7,059 bases of DNA. Source: DASSTY01 sp035760645 (GTDB lineage Bacteria > Gemmatimonadota > Gemmatimonadetes > Gemmatimonadales > GWC2-71-9). Positions within the stretch are counted from its first letter, which is position 1; the number at the start of each line of letters is the position of its first letter. The translations under genes and the position numbers were made by a program. The stretch covers positions 1-7,059 of the forward strand of contig DASTSO010000103.1 in assembly GCA_035760645.1 (NCBI GenBank), given 5' to 3'. Shown here piece after piece: positions 1-5,060 of the stretch. The notes beneath the pieces are model-generated. The model saw only the letters and a list, made by a program, of their open reading frames with translations. It was not told the DNA's origin and did not search any database.

Positions 1-1
1 G

Positions 2-430
2 ACGACGACGACGGGGCTCGCGAGGTTCGGCGTGATGGTGCTCGGCGCGGCGGTGGCCGGGTGTCACGCCGCGACGGCCCGCGGCAGCGGCGGGGATGCG
101 GTGGTGCGCCCGGTGATCGAGCACGAGCTGCCGCCGATGGACGGCGCCCGGCTCCGGACGACGGTGGTGGAGGTGGCCTACGGGCCGGGCGGCGCCTCGC
201 CGCCGCATTCGCATCCCTGCCCGGTGATCGGCTACGTGCTCGAGGGCGCGCTGCGGTCGCAGGTCGCGGGCGAGCCGGAGCGGGTCTACCGCGCCGGCGA
301 GAGCTTCTACGAGGCGCCGAACGGCACCCACCGGGTCTCGGCCAACGCCAGTGACCGCGAGCCGGTGCGCTTCCTGGCCTTCTTCACCTGCGACAGCGCG
401 GGGCCGCTCACCGCGCCGGCCCGGCCGTGA
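2..430 (+). CDS. Cupin-domain lipoprotein, 5' end off the window
   Basis: This is a small single-domain cupin, probably anchored outside the cytoplasmic membrane. The frame is open to the left edge. A GTG at 32 (GAGG six bases upstream) would leave only ten uncharged residues before the lipobox, too short for a signal peptide. Reading from position 2 gives TTTTGLARFGVMVLGAAVAGC, with a basic residue, a hydrophobic core and a V-A-G-C lipobox, so the true start is probably just outside the window. Numbering from the GTG, the lipobox Cys is 11, cupin motif 1 carries His59 and His61, and motif 2 (GESFYEAPNGTHRVSAN) carries His100. The usual motif 1 metal-ligand Glu, four or five residues after the second His, is Val65/Ile66 here, so metal binding may be altered. 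Substrate is unknown; similar cupins are often only labelled 'cupin_2'. An 81-base gap separates it from the next gene, possibly the same transcript. The cupin fold is secure; the lipoprotein call is likely. Confidence 0.8.
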   Translation, partial: TTTTGLARFGVMVLGAAVAGCHAATARGSGGDAVVRPVIEHELPPMDGARLRTTVVEVAYGPGGASPPHSHPCPVIGYVLEGALRSQVAGEPERVYRAGESFYEAPNGTHRVSANASDREPVRFLAFFTCDSAGPLTAPARP

Positions 431-454
431 CGGCGATCCGGCCGTGATGGCGAC
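421..454. repeat. 17-bp tandem duplication across the cupin stop codon
   Basis: The 16-base unit CCGGCCGTGACGGCGA at 421-436 recurs at 438-453 with one change (C to T), a period of 17. The first copy holds the TGA stop of the cupin gene; the second places another TGA-containing copy just downstream. It looks like a small slippage duplication with no evident function. Confidence 0.6.
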
Positions 455-457
455 GAC

Positions 458-483
458 GGGCGGACCCTGATTGATTTCCGCCC
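458..483 (+). other. Possible RNA hairpin between cupin and AhpD-like gene
   Basis: GGGCGGA (458-464) and TCCGCCC (477-483) form a perfect 7-bp stem around a 12-base loop. No T-tract follows, so it is not a classical terminator. It could be a weak terminator, a processing stem, or chance in such GC-rich DNA. Confidence 0.3.
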
Positions 484-498
484 ACCGTCACCGACCGC

Positions 499-507
499 AG
501 GAGGAGG
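499..507 (+). promoter_or_regulatory. Strong Shine-Dalgarno for the AhpD-like gene
   Basis: A purine run holding two overlapping AGGAGG matches (499-504 and 502-507) lies 4-7 bases before the ATG at 512. It fixes that start, and it contrasts with the overlapping downstream gene, which has no Shine-Dalgarno of its own. Confidence 0.85.
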
Positions 508-511
508 AGAC

Positions 512-991
512 ATGCAGGCACGATTCGACGCGGCCAACGCCGCGCCCGGCGCCTATCAGGCGATGCTCGGCCTCGAGCGCTACCTGCACTCGGCGAGCAT
601 CGAGGCGCCGCTCTACCATCTGATCAAGCTGCGCGCCTCGCAGATCAACGGCTGCGCCTACTGCATCGACATGCACTGGAAGGACCTGCGCGCGCTCGGG
701 GAGAGCGAGCAGCGGCTCTACGCGCTCTCGGTCTGGCGCGAGTGTCCCTGGTACAGCGACCGCGAGCGCGCCGCGCTCGCCTGGACCGAGGCCGTCACTC
801 TCGTGGCGGAGGGGCAGGTGCCCGACGCCGTGTACGAGGCGGTGCGTCCGCACTTCAGCGACACCGAGCTCGCCGACCTGACGCTCGCCATCGCCACGAT
901 CAACGCGTGGAACCGCCTCGCGATCGCGGCGCGCACCGACCCGGGCCACTACCAGTCGCGGCTCGCGCCCGCGGTCGCGGCCGCCCGGTGA
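512..991 (+). CDS. AhpD-like carboxymuconolactone decarboxylase family protein
   Basis: This 159-residue all-helical protein belongs to the CMD/AhpD superfamily, in the group with the AhpD core domain rather than true 4-carboxymuconolactone decarboxylase. The signature INGCAYCIDMHWKDLRALGE gives a CxxC pair at Cys48 and Cys51 followed by His55, the thiol-disulfide and proton-relay residues of AhpD-type alkylhydroperoxidases. Further family blocks follow: a Trp-Arg-Glu segment, a DRERAALAWTEAVTLVAEG helix and a C-terminal INAWNRLAIAARTDPG block. It is presumably cytoplasmic and acts in peroxide or thiol chemistry; the substrate and reductant cannot be read from sequence. The start is set by a strong Shine-Dalgarno. 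The TGA stop overlaps the next gene's GTG start (GTGA), implying translational coupling to the decarboxylase. Cupin and CMD genes are common neighbours, which suits the gene upstream. Family call secure, reaction not. Confidence 0.92.
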   Translation: MQARFDAANAAPGAYQAMLGLERYLHSASIEAPLYHLIKLRASQINGCAYCIDMHWKDLRALGESEQRLYALSVWRECPWYSDRERAALAWTEAVTLVAEGQVPDAVYEAVRPHFSDTELADLTLAIATINAWNRLAIAARTDPGHYQSRLAPAVAAAR

Positions 992-2505
992 GCGCGCCCT
1001 CGGACGTCGGACGCGACGAGGCGGCGCGCGCCGAGGCGGCGCTCGCCGAGGCGGCGCTCGTCGAGCGGCTCCGCCGCCTCGAGCGCGCGGCGCGGCCGCT
1101 CGAGCCCGGGGTGACCCGCCGCCGGAAGCTGCGCGACGCGATCGTCGCCGTGGGCGAGCGGTTCCTCCGGCGGATCGACACGCTCAAGTCGTTCGTCGAG
1201 ACGCCGGACAAGGGCCGCGCGCTGCTCGACGCGCCGATCGGCCGCCACGGCCGGCCGCTCGCGGAGGTGGTCGCCCACCTCGAGCACGACGTGATCCGCC
1301 CCGGCGCGAACCCCGCCGCGCGCGGCTATCTCGCCTACATCCCGGGCGGCGGGCTCTACCACGCCGCCCTCGGCGACTACCTCGCCGCCGTGACCGACAA
1401 GTACGCGGGGATCTTCTTCACCGGCCCCGGGCCGGTGCGGATGGAGAACCTGGTGGTGCGCTGGGTCGCGGACCTCGTGGGCTATCCCGCGGCCGCCGGC
1501 GGCACCATCGCCTCGGGCGGCAGCCTGGCCAACTTCACGGCGATCGTGACCGCGCGCGAGGCGCACGCGCTCAAGGGCGCCGACTACGCGACCGCCGCCG
1601 TCTATCTCACCGCCCAGGCGCACCACTCGGTGGACAAGGCGCTCCGCCTCGCCGGGATGGGCGAGGCGCCGCTCCGCCACGTGCCGATGGACGCGGGCGG
1701 CCGCATGCGCCCCGACGCGCTCGCCGGGATGATCGCGGCCGACCGCGCGGCGGGGCTCCGGCCGTGGCTCGTCGTCGCCGCCGCCGGCACCACCGACACC
1801 GGCGCGGTGGATCCGCTCGACGCGATCGCCGACGTCGCCGGGCGCGAGGGGTGCTGGTACCACGTGGACGCGGCCTACGGCGGCTTCTTCCTCCTCACCG
1901 AGGCCGGCCGGCGCGTGCTGCGCGGCATCGAGCGCTCGGACTCCGCCGTGCTCGACCCGCACAAGGGCCTCTTCCAGCCGTGGGGCGCGGGCGTCGTCGT
2001 CACGCGCGACGTGGCGCCGCTCGCGGCGGCGCACGCCTACACCGGCCACTACATGCAGGACGCCCAGCGCGACGCGAGCGAGATCTCGCCCGCCGACGTC
2101 TCGCCCGAGCTCAGCAAGCCGTTCCGCGCCCTCCGCCTCTGGCTCCCGCTCGTGCTGCTCGGCACCGAGCCCTTCGCCGCGGCGCTCGAGGAGAAGCTGC
2201 TCCTCGCGCGCTACTTCCACGCGAAGGTCGCGGCGCTGGGCTTCGAGGTGGGGCCCGAGCCGGATCTCTCGATCGTCACCTTCCGCTGGGCCCCGCCCGG
2301 CGTGCCGCTCGAGCGCGCCGACGCGCTGAACCGGCGGATCGTGGACGCCATCCGCGCGGACGGCCGCGTCTTTCTCACGTCCACCATGCTCGACGGCCGC
2401 TTCACGATCCGCATGGCCGCGCTCGGCTTCCGCACCCATCGGCGCGAGATCGACCTGGCGCTCCGGATCCTCGCGGAGCAGGTCGCGGCGCTGTCGCTCG
2501 AGTAG
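988..2505 (+). CDS. Group II pyridoxal-phosphate-dependent decarboxylase
   Basis: This is a 505-residue enzyme of the aromatic-L-amino-acid/glutamate decarboxylase family (fold type I), which removes the alpha-carboxyl group of an amino acid to give an amine. Landmarks in order: YLAYIPGGG at 114-122; GGTIASGGSLAN at about 171-182, the phosphate-binding region; His212 in QAHHSVDKA, the ring-stacking His; HVDAA with Asp294, contacting the pyridine nitrogen; DPHKG with Lys326, the Schiff-base lysine; HYMQDAQ at 354-360; and SPELSKPFRALRLW at 372-385. The residue after the lysine is Gly rather than the Trp of HKW in animal enzymes; I recall this variant from a bacterial subgroup. Substrate cannot be assigned. 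The GTG start overlaps the previous stop and lacks its own Shine-Dalgarno, so reinitiation is likely; longer starts would run deep into the AhpD-like gene. Residues 11-25 are a tandem EAA repeat. Family call is strong. Confidence 0.93.
   Translation: MSAPSDVGRDEAARAEAALAEAALVERLRRLERAARPLEPGVTRRRKLRDAIVAVGERFLRRIDTLKSFVETPDKGRALLDAPIGRHGRPLAEVVAHLEHDVIRPGANPAARGYLAYIPGGGLYHAALGDYLAAVTDKYAGIFFTGPGPVRMENLVVRWVADLVGYPAAAGGTIASGGSLANFTAIVTAREAHALKGADYATAAVYLTAQAHHSVDKALRLAGMGEAPLRHVPMDAGGRMRPDALAGMIAADRAAGLRPWLVVAAAGTTDTGAVDPLDAIADVAGREGCWYHVDAAYGGFFLLTEAGRRVLRGIERSDSAVLDPHKGLFQPWGAGVVVTRDVAPLAAAHAYTGHYMQDAQRDASEISPADVSPELSKPFRALRLWLPLVLLGTEPFAAALEEKLLLARYFHAKVAALGFEVGPEPDLSIVTFRWAPPGVPLERADALNRRIVDAIRADGRVFLTSTMLDGRFTIRMAALGFRTHRREIDLALRILAEQVAALSLE
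1018..1062 (+). repeat. 15-bp in-frame tandem repeat in decarboxylase N-terminus
   Basis: Three 15-base units each begin GAGGCGGCG and encode EAARA, EAALA and EAALV (residues 11-25). The reading frame is kept, adding three turns of Ala/Glu-rich helix ahead of the catalytic domain. Confidence 0.8.
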
Positions 2506-2524
2506 CGCCGGCACGAGCGCGCGG

Positions 2525-2554
2525 CGCGCGGCTCACCCCGCCGCGAGCCGCGCG
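2525..2554. terminator. Candidate bidirectional hairpin between convergent genes
   Basis: CGCGCGGCTC (2525-2534) and GAGCCGCGCG (2545-2554) form a perfect 10-bp stem around a 10-base loop. It lies 20 bases past the decarboxylase stop and contains the acetyltransferase stop codon (2533-2535). Neither side has a T-tract, so this would be a stem-only terminator serving both convergent genes. The stem is clear; the function is inferred from position. Confidence 0.45.
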
Positions 2555-3162
2555 GCCAGCCGTGCCTTCACGGCCGGCCACTCGTCGTCGAGGATGCCGT
2601 AGTAGACCGTGTCCCGCCACGTGCCGTCGGCGTTGCGCATGTGGCGGCGCAGGATTCCTTCCTCGACGCCGCCGATGCGGCGGATCGCCGCGCGGCTCCG
2701 CTCGTTGAGGTGGCTCGTCTTGAGCTCGACGCGCACGCAGCCCCACGCCTCGAAGGCGTGGCGCAGCATGAGGTACTTCGCCTCGGTGTTCGCGGCGGTG
2801 CGCTGCCAGGGCCGGCCGAGCCAGGTCCAGCCGATCTCCACCCGCCGGTCCACGCGCGAGATGTTGTGGAAGCGCGTGCTCCCGATGACGCGCCCGCTCG
2901 CCGCGTCGCGGGTCGCGAACGGCACGGCGAGGCCCGCGTCGCGCTGGGCGAGCGCCTCGCGCAGGTAGGTGTCGAGCGCCGCGGGCGAGTCGATGCGCGA
3001 GACGGTGAAGCGCCACAGCTCGGGGTCGCGCGCCACCTCCCAGAGCGCGGCGGCGTGCGCCTCCTCGAGCGGCTCGAGCCGGACGTGCCGCCCGGCGAGC
3101 GTGCACGAGGCGATCGCCATCGGTGGCGGGGGCGTGGTCAGGATCGCGGACAGGGTGGTCAT
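2533..3162 (-). CDS. GNAT acetyltransferase, RimJ/RimL (YdaF-like) type
   Basis: This 209-residue Gcn5-related N-acetyltransferase transfers acetyl from acetyl-CoA to an amine, either a protein N-terminus as in RimJ/RimL/RimI or a small molecule. The domain runs from about residue 22: LAGRHVRLEPL (22-32); strand motif GRVIGSTRF (90-98); VEIGWTWLGRPWQRTAANTE (108-127), where the acetyl-CoA loop has R-x-x-x-N-T-E-A-K in place of the common Q-x-x-G-x-G; then RVELKTSHLNERSRAAIRRI (144-163), the usual C-terminal motif. I chose the ATG at 3162 because GGAGG lies five bases upstream; ATG at 3120 (residue 15) lacks a Shine-Dalgarno but sits nearer the domain edge. The start overlaps the stop of a small upstream ORF (ATGA). 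The gene is divergent from the MocR pair, a classic target position. The acetylated substrate is unknown; the family call is firm. Confidence 0.92.
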   Translation of the reverse strand: MTTLSAILTTPPPPMAIASCTLAGRHVRLEPLEEAHAAALWEVARDPELWRFTVSRIDSPAALDTYLREALAQRDAGLAVPFATRDAASGRVIGSTRFHNISRVDRRVEIGWTWLGRPWQRTAANTEAKYLMLRHAFEAWGCVRVELKTSHLNERSRAAIRRIGGVEEGILRRHMRNADGTWRDTVYYGILDDEWPAVKARLAARLAAG

Positions 3163-3371
3163 CGGTGCCTCCACTGATCGGTGATGGCGGCGTAGCGCAC
3201 CCACCAGCGCCACCAGGCGGCCGTCACGCGCCGCAGCCCGCCCGATTCCGGGGCCGCGGGCGGGGCCGGGACCGGTGCGGCGTGCTGGTCGGCGAGCGGT
3301 GGCCGCTCCTCGCGGCGGCGCGAGAGGGCAGGGGCGGCGGCGGGCGGGGCGGATGGCGTCGGCGTCGGCAT
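3159..3371 (-). CDS. Possible small Pro/Ala- and Trp-rich protein, unrecognised
   Basis: This candidate gene of 70 residues matches no family I know. No gene is evident on the opposite strand here, so it is not an antisense shadow. By hand count about 90% of third codon positions are G or C, as in the real genes. Residues 1-45 are Pro/Ala-rich and probably disordered. The C-terminal third (LRRVTAAWWRWWVRYAAITD) packs five Trp in all among Arg and aliphatic residues and could form an amphipathic, membrane- or nucleic-acid-touching helix. The TGA stop overlaps the acetyltransferase ATG (ATGA), suggesting an operon with translational coupling. There is no Shine-Dalgarno, but a TAnnnT -10-like hexamer ends six bases before the ATG, so a leaderless mRNA is possible. 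Against it: low complexity and short length. The stretch could instead be an untranslated leader of the acetyltransferase gene. Confidence 0.5.
   Translation of the reverse strand: MPTPTPSAPPAAAPALSRRREERPPLADQHAAPVPAPPAAPESGGLRRVTAAWWRWWVRYAAITDQWRHR
3168..3172 (-). promoter_or_regulatory. Shine-Dalgarno deciding the acetyltransferase start
   Basis: GGAGG on the minus strand lies five bases before the ATG at 3162. The longer in-frame start (3213) and the shorter one (3120) lack a comparable site. It falls inside the last codons of the small upstream ORF. Confidence 0.75.
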
Positions 3372-3377
3372 GGCGAT

Positions 3378-3406
3378 ACGTTAGGGATCATCTGGTACCA
3401 TGAAAA
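3378..3406 (-). promoter_or_regulatory. Candidate leftward promoter for small ORF and acetyltransferase
   Basis: On the minus strand, TTTTCA (3406-3401) and TAACGT (3383-3378) are separated by 17 bases, resembling -35 and -10 boxes (4/6 and 3/6 matches to the sigma-70 consensus). Only six bases separate the -10 box from the ATG at 3371, so a transcript from it would be leaderless. The palindrome TGGTACCA sits in the spacer, where a bound regulator could block polymerase. Box matches are weak, but this is the most AT-rich stretch between two divergent units. Confidence 0.4.
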
Positions 3407-3441
3407 GCGCCAGAATCCTCCTGTAAGACTGGGCCAGAACC
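3391..3441. promoter_or_regulatory. Probable MocR operator cluster in the divergent region
   Basis: Four CTGG-type half-sites fall in about 50 bases: CTGG at 3392-3395 within the palindrome TGGTACCA (3393-3400); CCAG at 3410-3413; CTGG at 3429-3432; CCAG at 3434-3437, the last two forming the palindrome CTGGGCCAG. GCCAGAA is a direct repeat at 3409-3415 and 3433-3439. MocR-family regulators are known to bind paired direct or inverted repeats near overlapping divergent promoters, and CTGG-containing motifs have been reported for several members (from memory). The cluster lies just upstream of the first MocR gene, so autoregulation plus control of the leftward unit is the natural reading. Confidence 0.55.
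3400..3427 (+). promoter_or_regulatory. Candidate rightward promoter for the MocR pair
   Basis: ATGAAA (3400-3405) and TGTAAG (3422-3427), 16 bases apart, each match sigma-70 boxes at 4/6. Transcription would begin near 3434, inside the CTGGGCCAG palindrome, leaving a leader of about 30 bases with no clear Shine-Dalgarno before the ATG at 3465. The -35 box overlaps that of the leftward promoter, a back-to-back arrangement. Confidence 0.35.
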
Positions 3442-3464
3442 GTCGCTTCTTCGGGCACCCGATC

Positions 3465-5060
3465 ATGTCGCCGCGCCGCGCCACCGCTCCCGACACCCTC
3501 GTCGCGCTCGATCCCGCGGCGCCGGTGCCCCTCTACCGCCAGCTCTACGACGGGCTGCGCGAGGCGATCCTCGCCGGCCGGCTCGCGCCCGGGGCGCGGC
3601 TGCCCTCGTCGCGCCTCCTCGCGGCCGAGCTCGGGCTCGCGCGCAACACGGTGGCGCTCGCCTTCGACCAGCTGCGCGCCGAGGGCTATTTCGAGGGCCG
3701 GGAGCGCGCCGGCACCTTCGTCGCGCGCACTCTCCCGGACCGGATGCTGCACGTCCCGTCGCGCGCCCGCGATGCCCGCGATGCCCGCGGCGAGCGCGGC
3801 GAGCGCGGCGAGCGCGGTGAGCGCGGTGCCCGGCCCCTCGGAGGTGCCTCGACCCGTCCCTCCATCCACCCCTCGGCCGCCGCGCGCGTCGCCGCGCGCA
3901 CCCCGCTCGTCGCGCTCACCGTCGCCAACCGCTGGTGCCGCGTCGCCGAGGACTCGGGCCCGGCGGCGCTCGCCGCCCCTGCGGCGTTCCGGCTCGGCGT
4001 GCCCGCGCTCGACGCCTTCCCGCGCGTGCTCTGGGCGCGACTCACGGCGCGCCGCTGGCGCGACGCCGCGCTCCCGCTCGGCTACGGCGATCCCGCGGGC
4101 TACGCGCCGCTGCGCCGCGCGATCGCGGCCTACGTCTCGGCGGCGCGGGGCGCGCGCTGCACCGCCGAGCAGGTGATCGTGGTCGCCGGCTCGCAGCAGG
4201 GCCTCAACCTCGCGGCGCGCATGCTGCTCGATCCGGGCGACGAGGTGTGGATGGAGGATCCCGGCTACCCCGGCGCCAGCGCCGCCTTCACCATGGTCGG
4301 CGCGCGGCTCGTGCCGGTGCCGGTGGACGCCGAAGGGATCCGCGTCGCCGACGGCGAGCGCGCGGCCCCTGCCGCGCGCCTCGCCTACGTCTCGCCGTCG
4401 CACCAGTATCCCACGGGGGCGACGATGAGCGCCTCGCGGCGGCTCGCGCTCCTCGCCTGGGCCGCGCGTGCCGGGGCGTGGGTCGTCGAGGACGACTACG
4501 ACAGCGAGTTCCGCTACGCGAGCCGGCCACTCCCGTGCCTGCAGGGGCTCGACGTCGAGGGGCGCGTGATCTACGCCGGCACCTTCAGCAAGACGCTGGT
4601 GCCCGCGCTGCGACTCGGCTATCTCGTCGTCCCCGAGCCGCTCGTGGATGCGTTCGTCGCCGCGCGCACGGTCGACGACCGACAGTCGCCCGTGGTGGAC
4701 CAGGCGGTGCTCGCCGATTTCCTCGAGGGCGGGCACTTCGCGCGCCACGTGCGCCACATGCGTGCGCTCTATCTCGAGCGACAGGAGGCGCTCCTCGCCG
4801 CCGCGGCGAAGCACCTCGCCGGCCGCCTCGAGGTGCGCCCCGCCGCGTCGGGGATGCACCTCGTCGCCTGGCTCCCACCCGGCGAAGACGACGCGCGCCT
4901 CGCGGCGCGGGCGCTCGCCGCCGGCGTCGAGTCGCGCGCGGTCTCCCGGCTCGCCGTGACGCCGCTCGCGCGCGGCGGCCTCATGCTGGGCTACGCGGGC
5001 TTCACGCCGCGGCAGATCCACCGGGCGGCGGAGCGGCTGGCCGCGGCACTCGGCGCATGA
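3465..5060 (+). CDS. MocR-type PLP-dependent GntR-family regulator, copy 1
   Basis: This 531-residue transcription factor couples a GntR winged helix-turn-helix to an inactive-type class I aminotransferase fold that holds PLP and senses an amino acid, amine or PLP itself (GabR, PdxR and TauR are known members). The DNA-binding domain is residues 21-87 (VPLYRQLYDGLREAILAGRL, then PSSRLLAAELGLARNTVALA). A long linker (about 88-170) carries a DAR/GER tandem repeat. The effector domain starts near FRLGVPALDAFPR (175); EDDYDSEF gives Asp343 and Tyr345, and GTFSK gives Lys376, the expected Schiff-base lysine. The Asp-to-Lys spacing of 33 matches GabR D279/K312 as I recall it, and Arg383 corresponds to GabR R319. 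The ATG at 3465 is the only good start in reach. The stop overlaps the next gene's start (ATGA). It probably regulates itself and the divergent acetyltransferase unit. Ligand unknown. Confidence 0.93.
   Translation: MSPRRATAPDTLVALDPAAPVPLYRQLYDGLREAILAGRLAPGARLPSSRLLAAELGLARNTVALAFDQLRAEGYFEGRERAGTFVARTLPDRMLHVPSRARDARDARGERGERGERGERGARPLGGASTRPSIHPSAAARVAARTPLVALTVANRWCRVAEDSGPAALAAPAAFRLGVPALDAFPRVLWARLTARRWRDAALPLGYGDPAGYAPLRRAIAAYVSAARGARCTAEQVIVVAGSQQGLNLAARMLLDPGDEVWMEDPGYPGASAAFTMVGARLVPVPVDAEGIRVADGERAAPAARLAYVSPSHQYPTGATMSASRRLALLAWAARAGAWVVEDDYDSEFRYASRPLPCLQGLDVEGRVIYAGTFSKTLVPALRLGYLVVPEPLVDAFVAARTVDDRQSPVVDQAVLADFLEGGHFARHVRHMRALYLERQEALLAAAAKHLAGRLEVRPAASGMHLVAWLPPGEDDARLAARALAAGVESRAVSRLAVTPLARGGLMLGYAGFTPRQIHRAAERLAAALGA
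3771..3824 (+). repeat. 9-bp in-frame repeat in the first MocR linker
   Basis: Six contiguous 9-base units encode DAR-DAR-GER-GER-GER-GER (residues 103-120). Two are GATGCCCGC, three are GGCGAGCGC (3789-3815) and one is GGTGAGCGC. They lie in the linker between the DNA-binding and PLP domains, where copy-number change alters linker length without breaking the frame. Confidence 0.85.

Noticed and set aside
742..987. N-terminal extension of the decarboxylase frame starting at 742.
   Set aside because: This stretch is inside the AhpD-like gene in another frame and is Arg-rich without motifs. The GTG at 988 overlapping the upstream stop is the natural start.
949..2514. Minus-strand open frame of about 520 codons opposite the decarboxylase.
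   Set aside because: The plus-strand frame carries every decarboxylase motif in order; the antisense product has no family signature.
2641..3177. Plus-strand open frames opposite the acetyltransferase.
   Set aside because: They are shadows of the minus-strand GNAT gene, which has a clear domain and Shine-Dalgarno.
3123..3464. N-terminal extension of the first MocR gene from 3123.
   Set aside because: It runs through the divergent regulatory region and the opposite-strand ORF, and reads as Gly/Arg-rich sequence. The helix-turn-helix begins about 20 residues after the ATG at 3465, the normal family distance.
3163..3464. Riboswitch or small RNA in the region between the acetyltransferase and MocR genes.
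   Set aside because: No recognisable riboswitch core or terminator with a T-tract was seen; a candidate small ORF and promoter/operator elements account for the region better.
3771..3824. Tandem repeats considered as a CRISPR or phage-type array.
   Set aside because: Units are 9 bases, contiguous, without spacers, and in frame within a protein linker.
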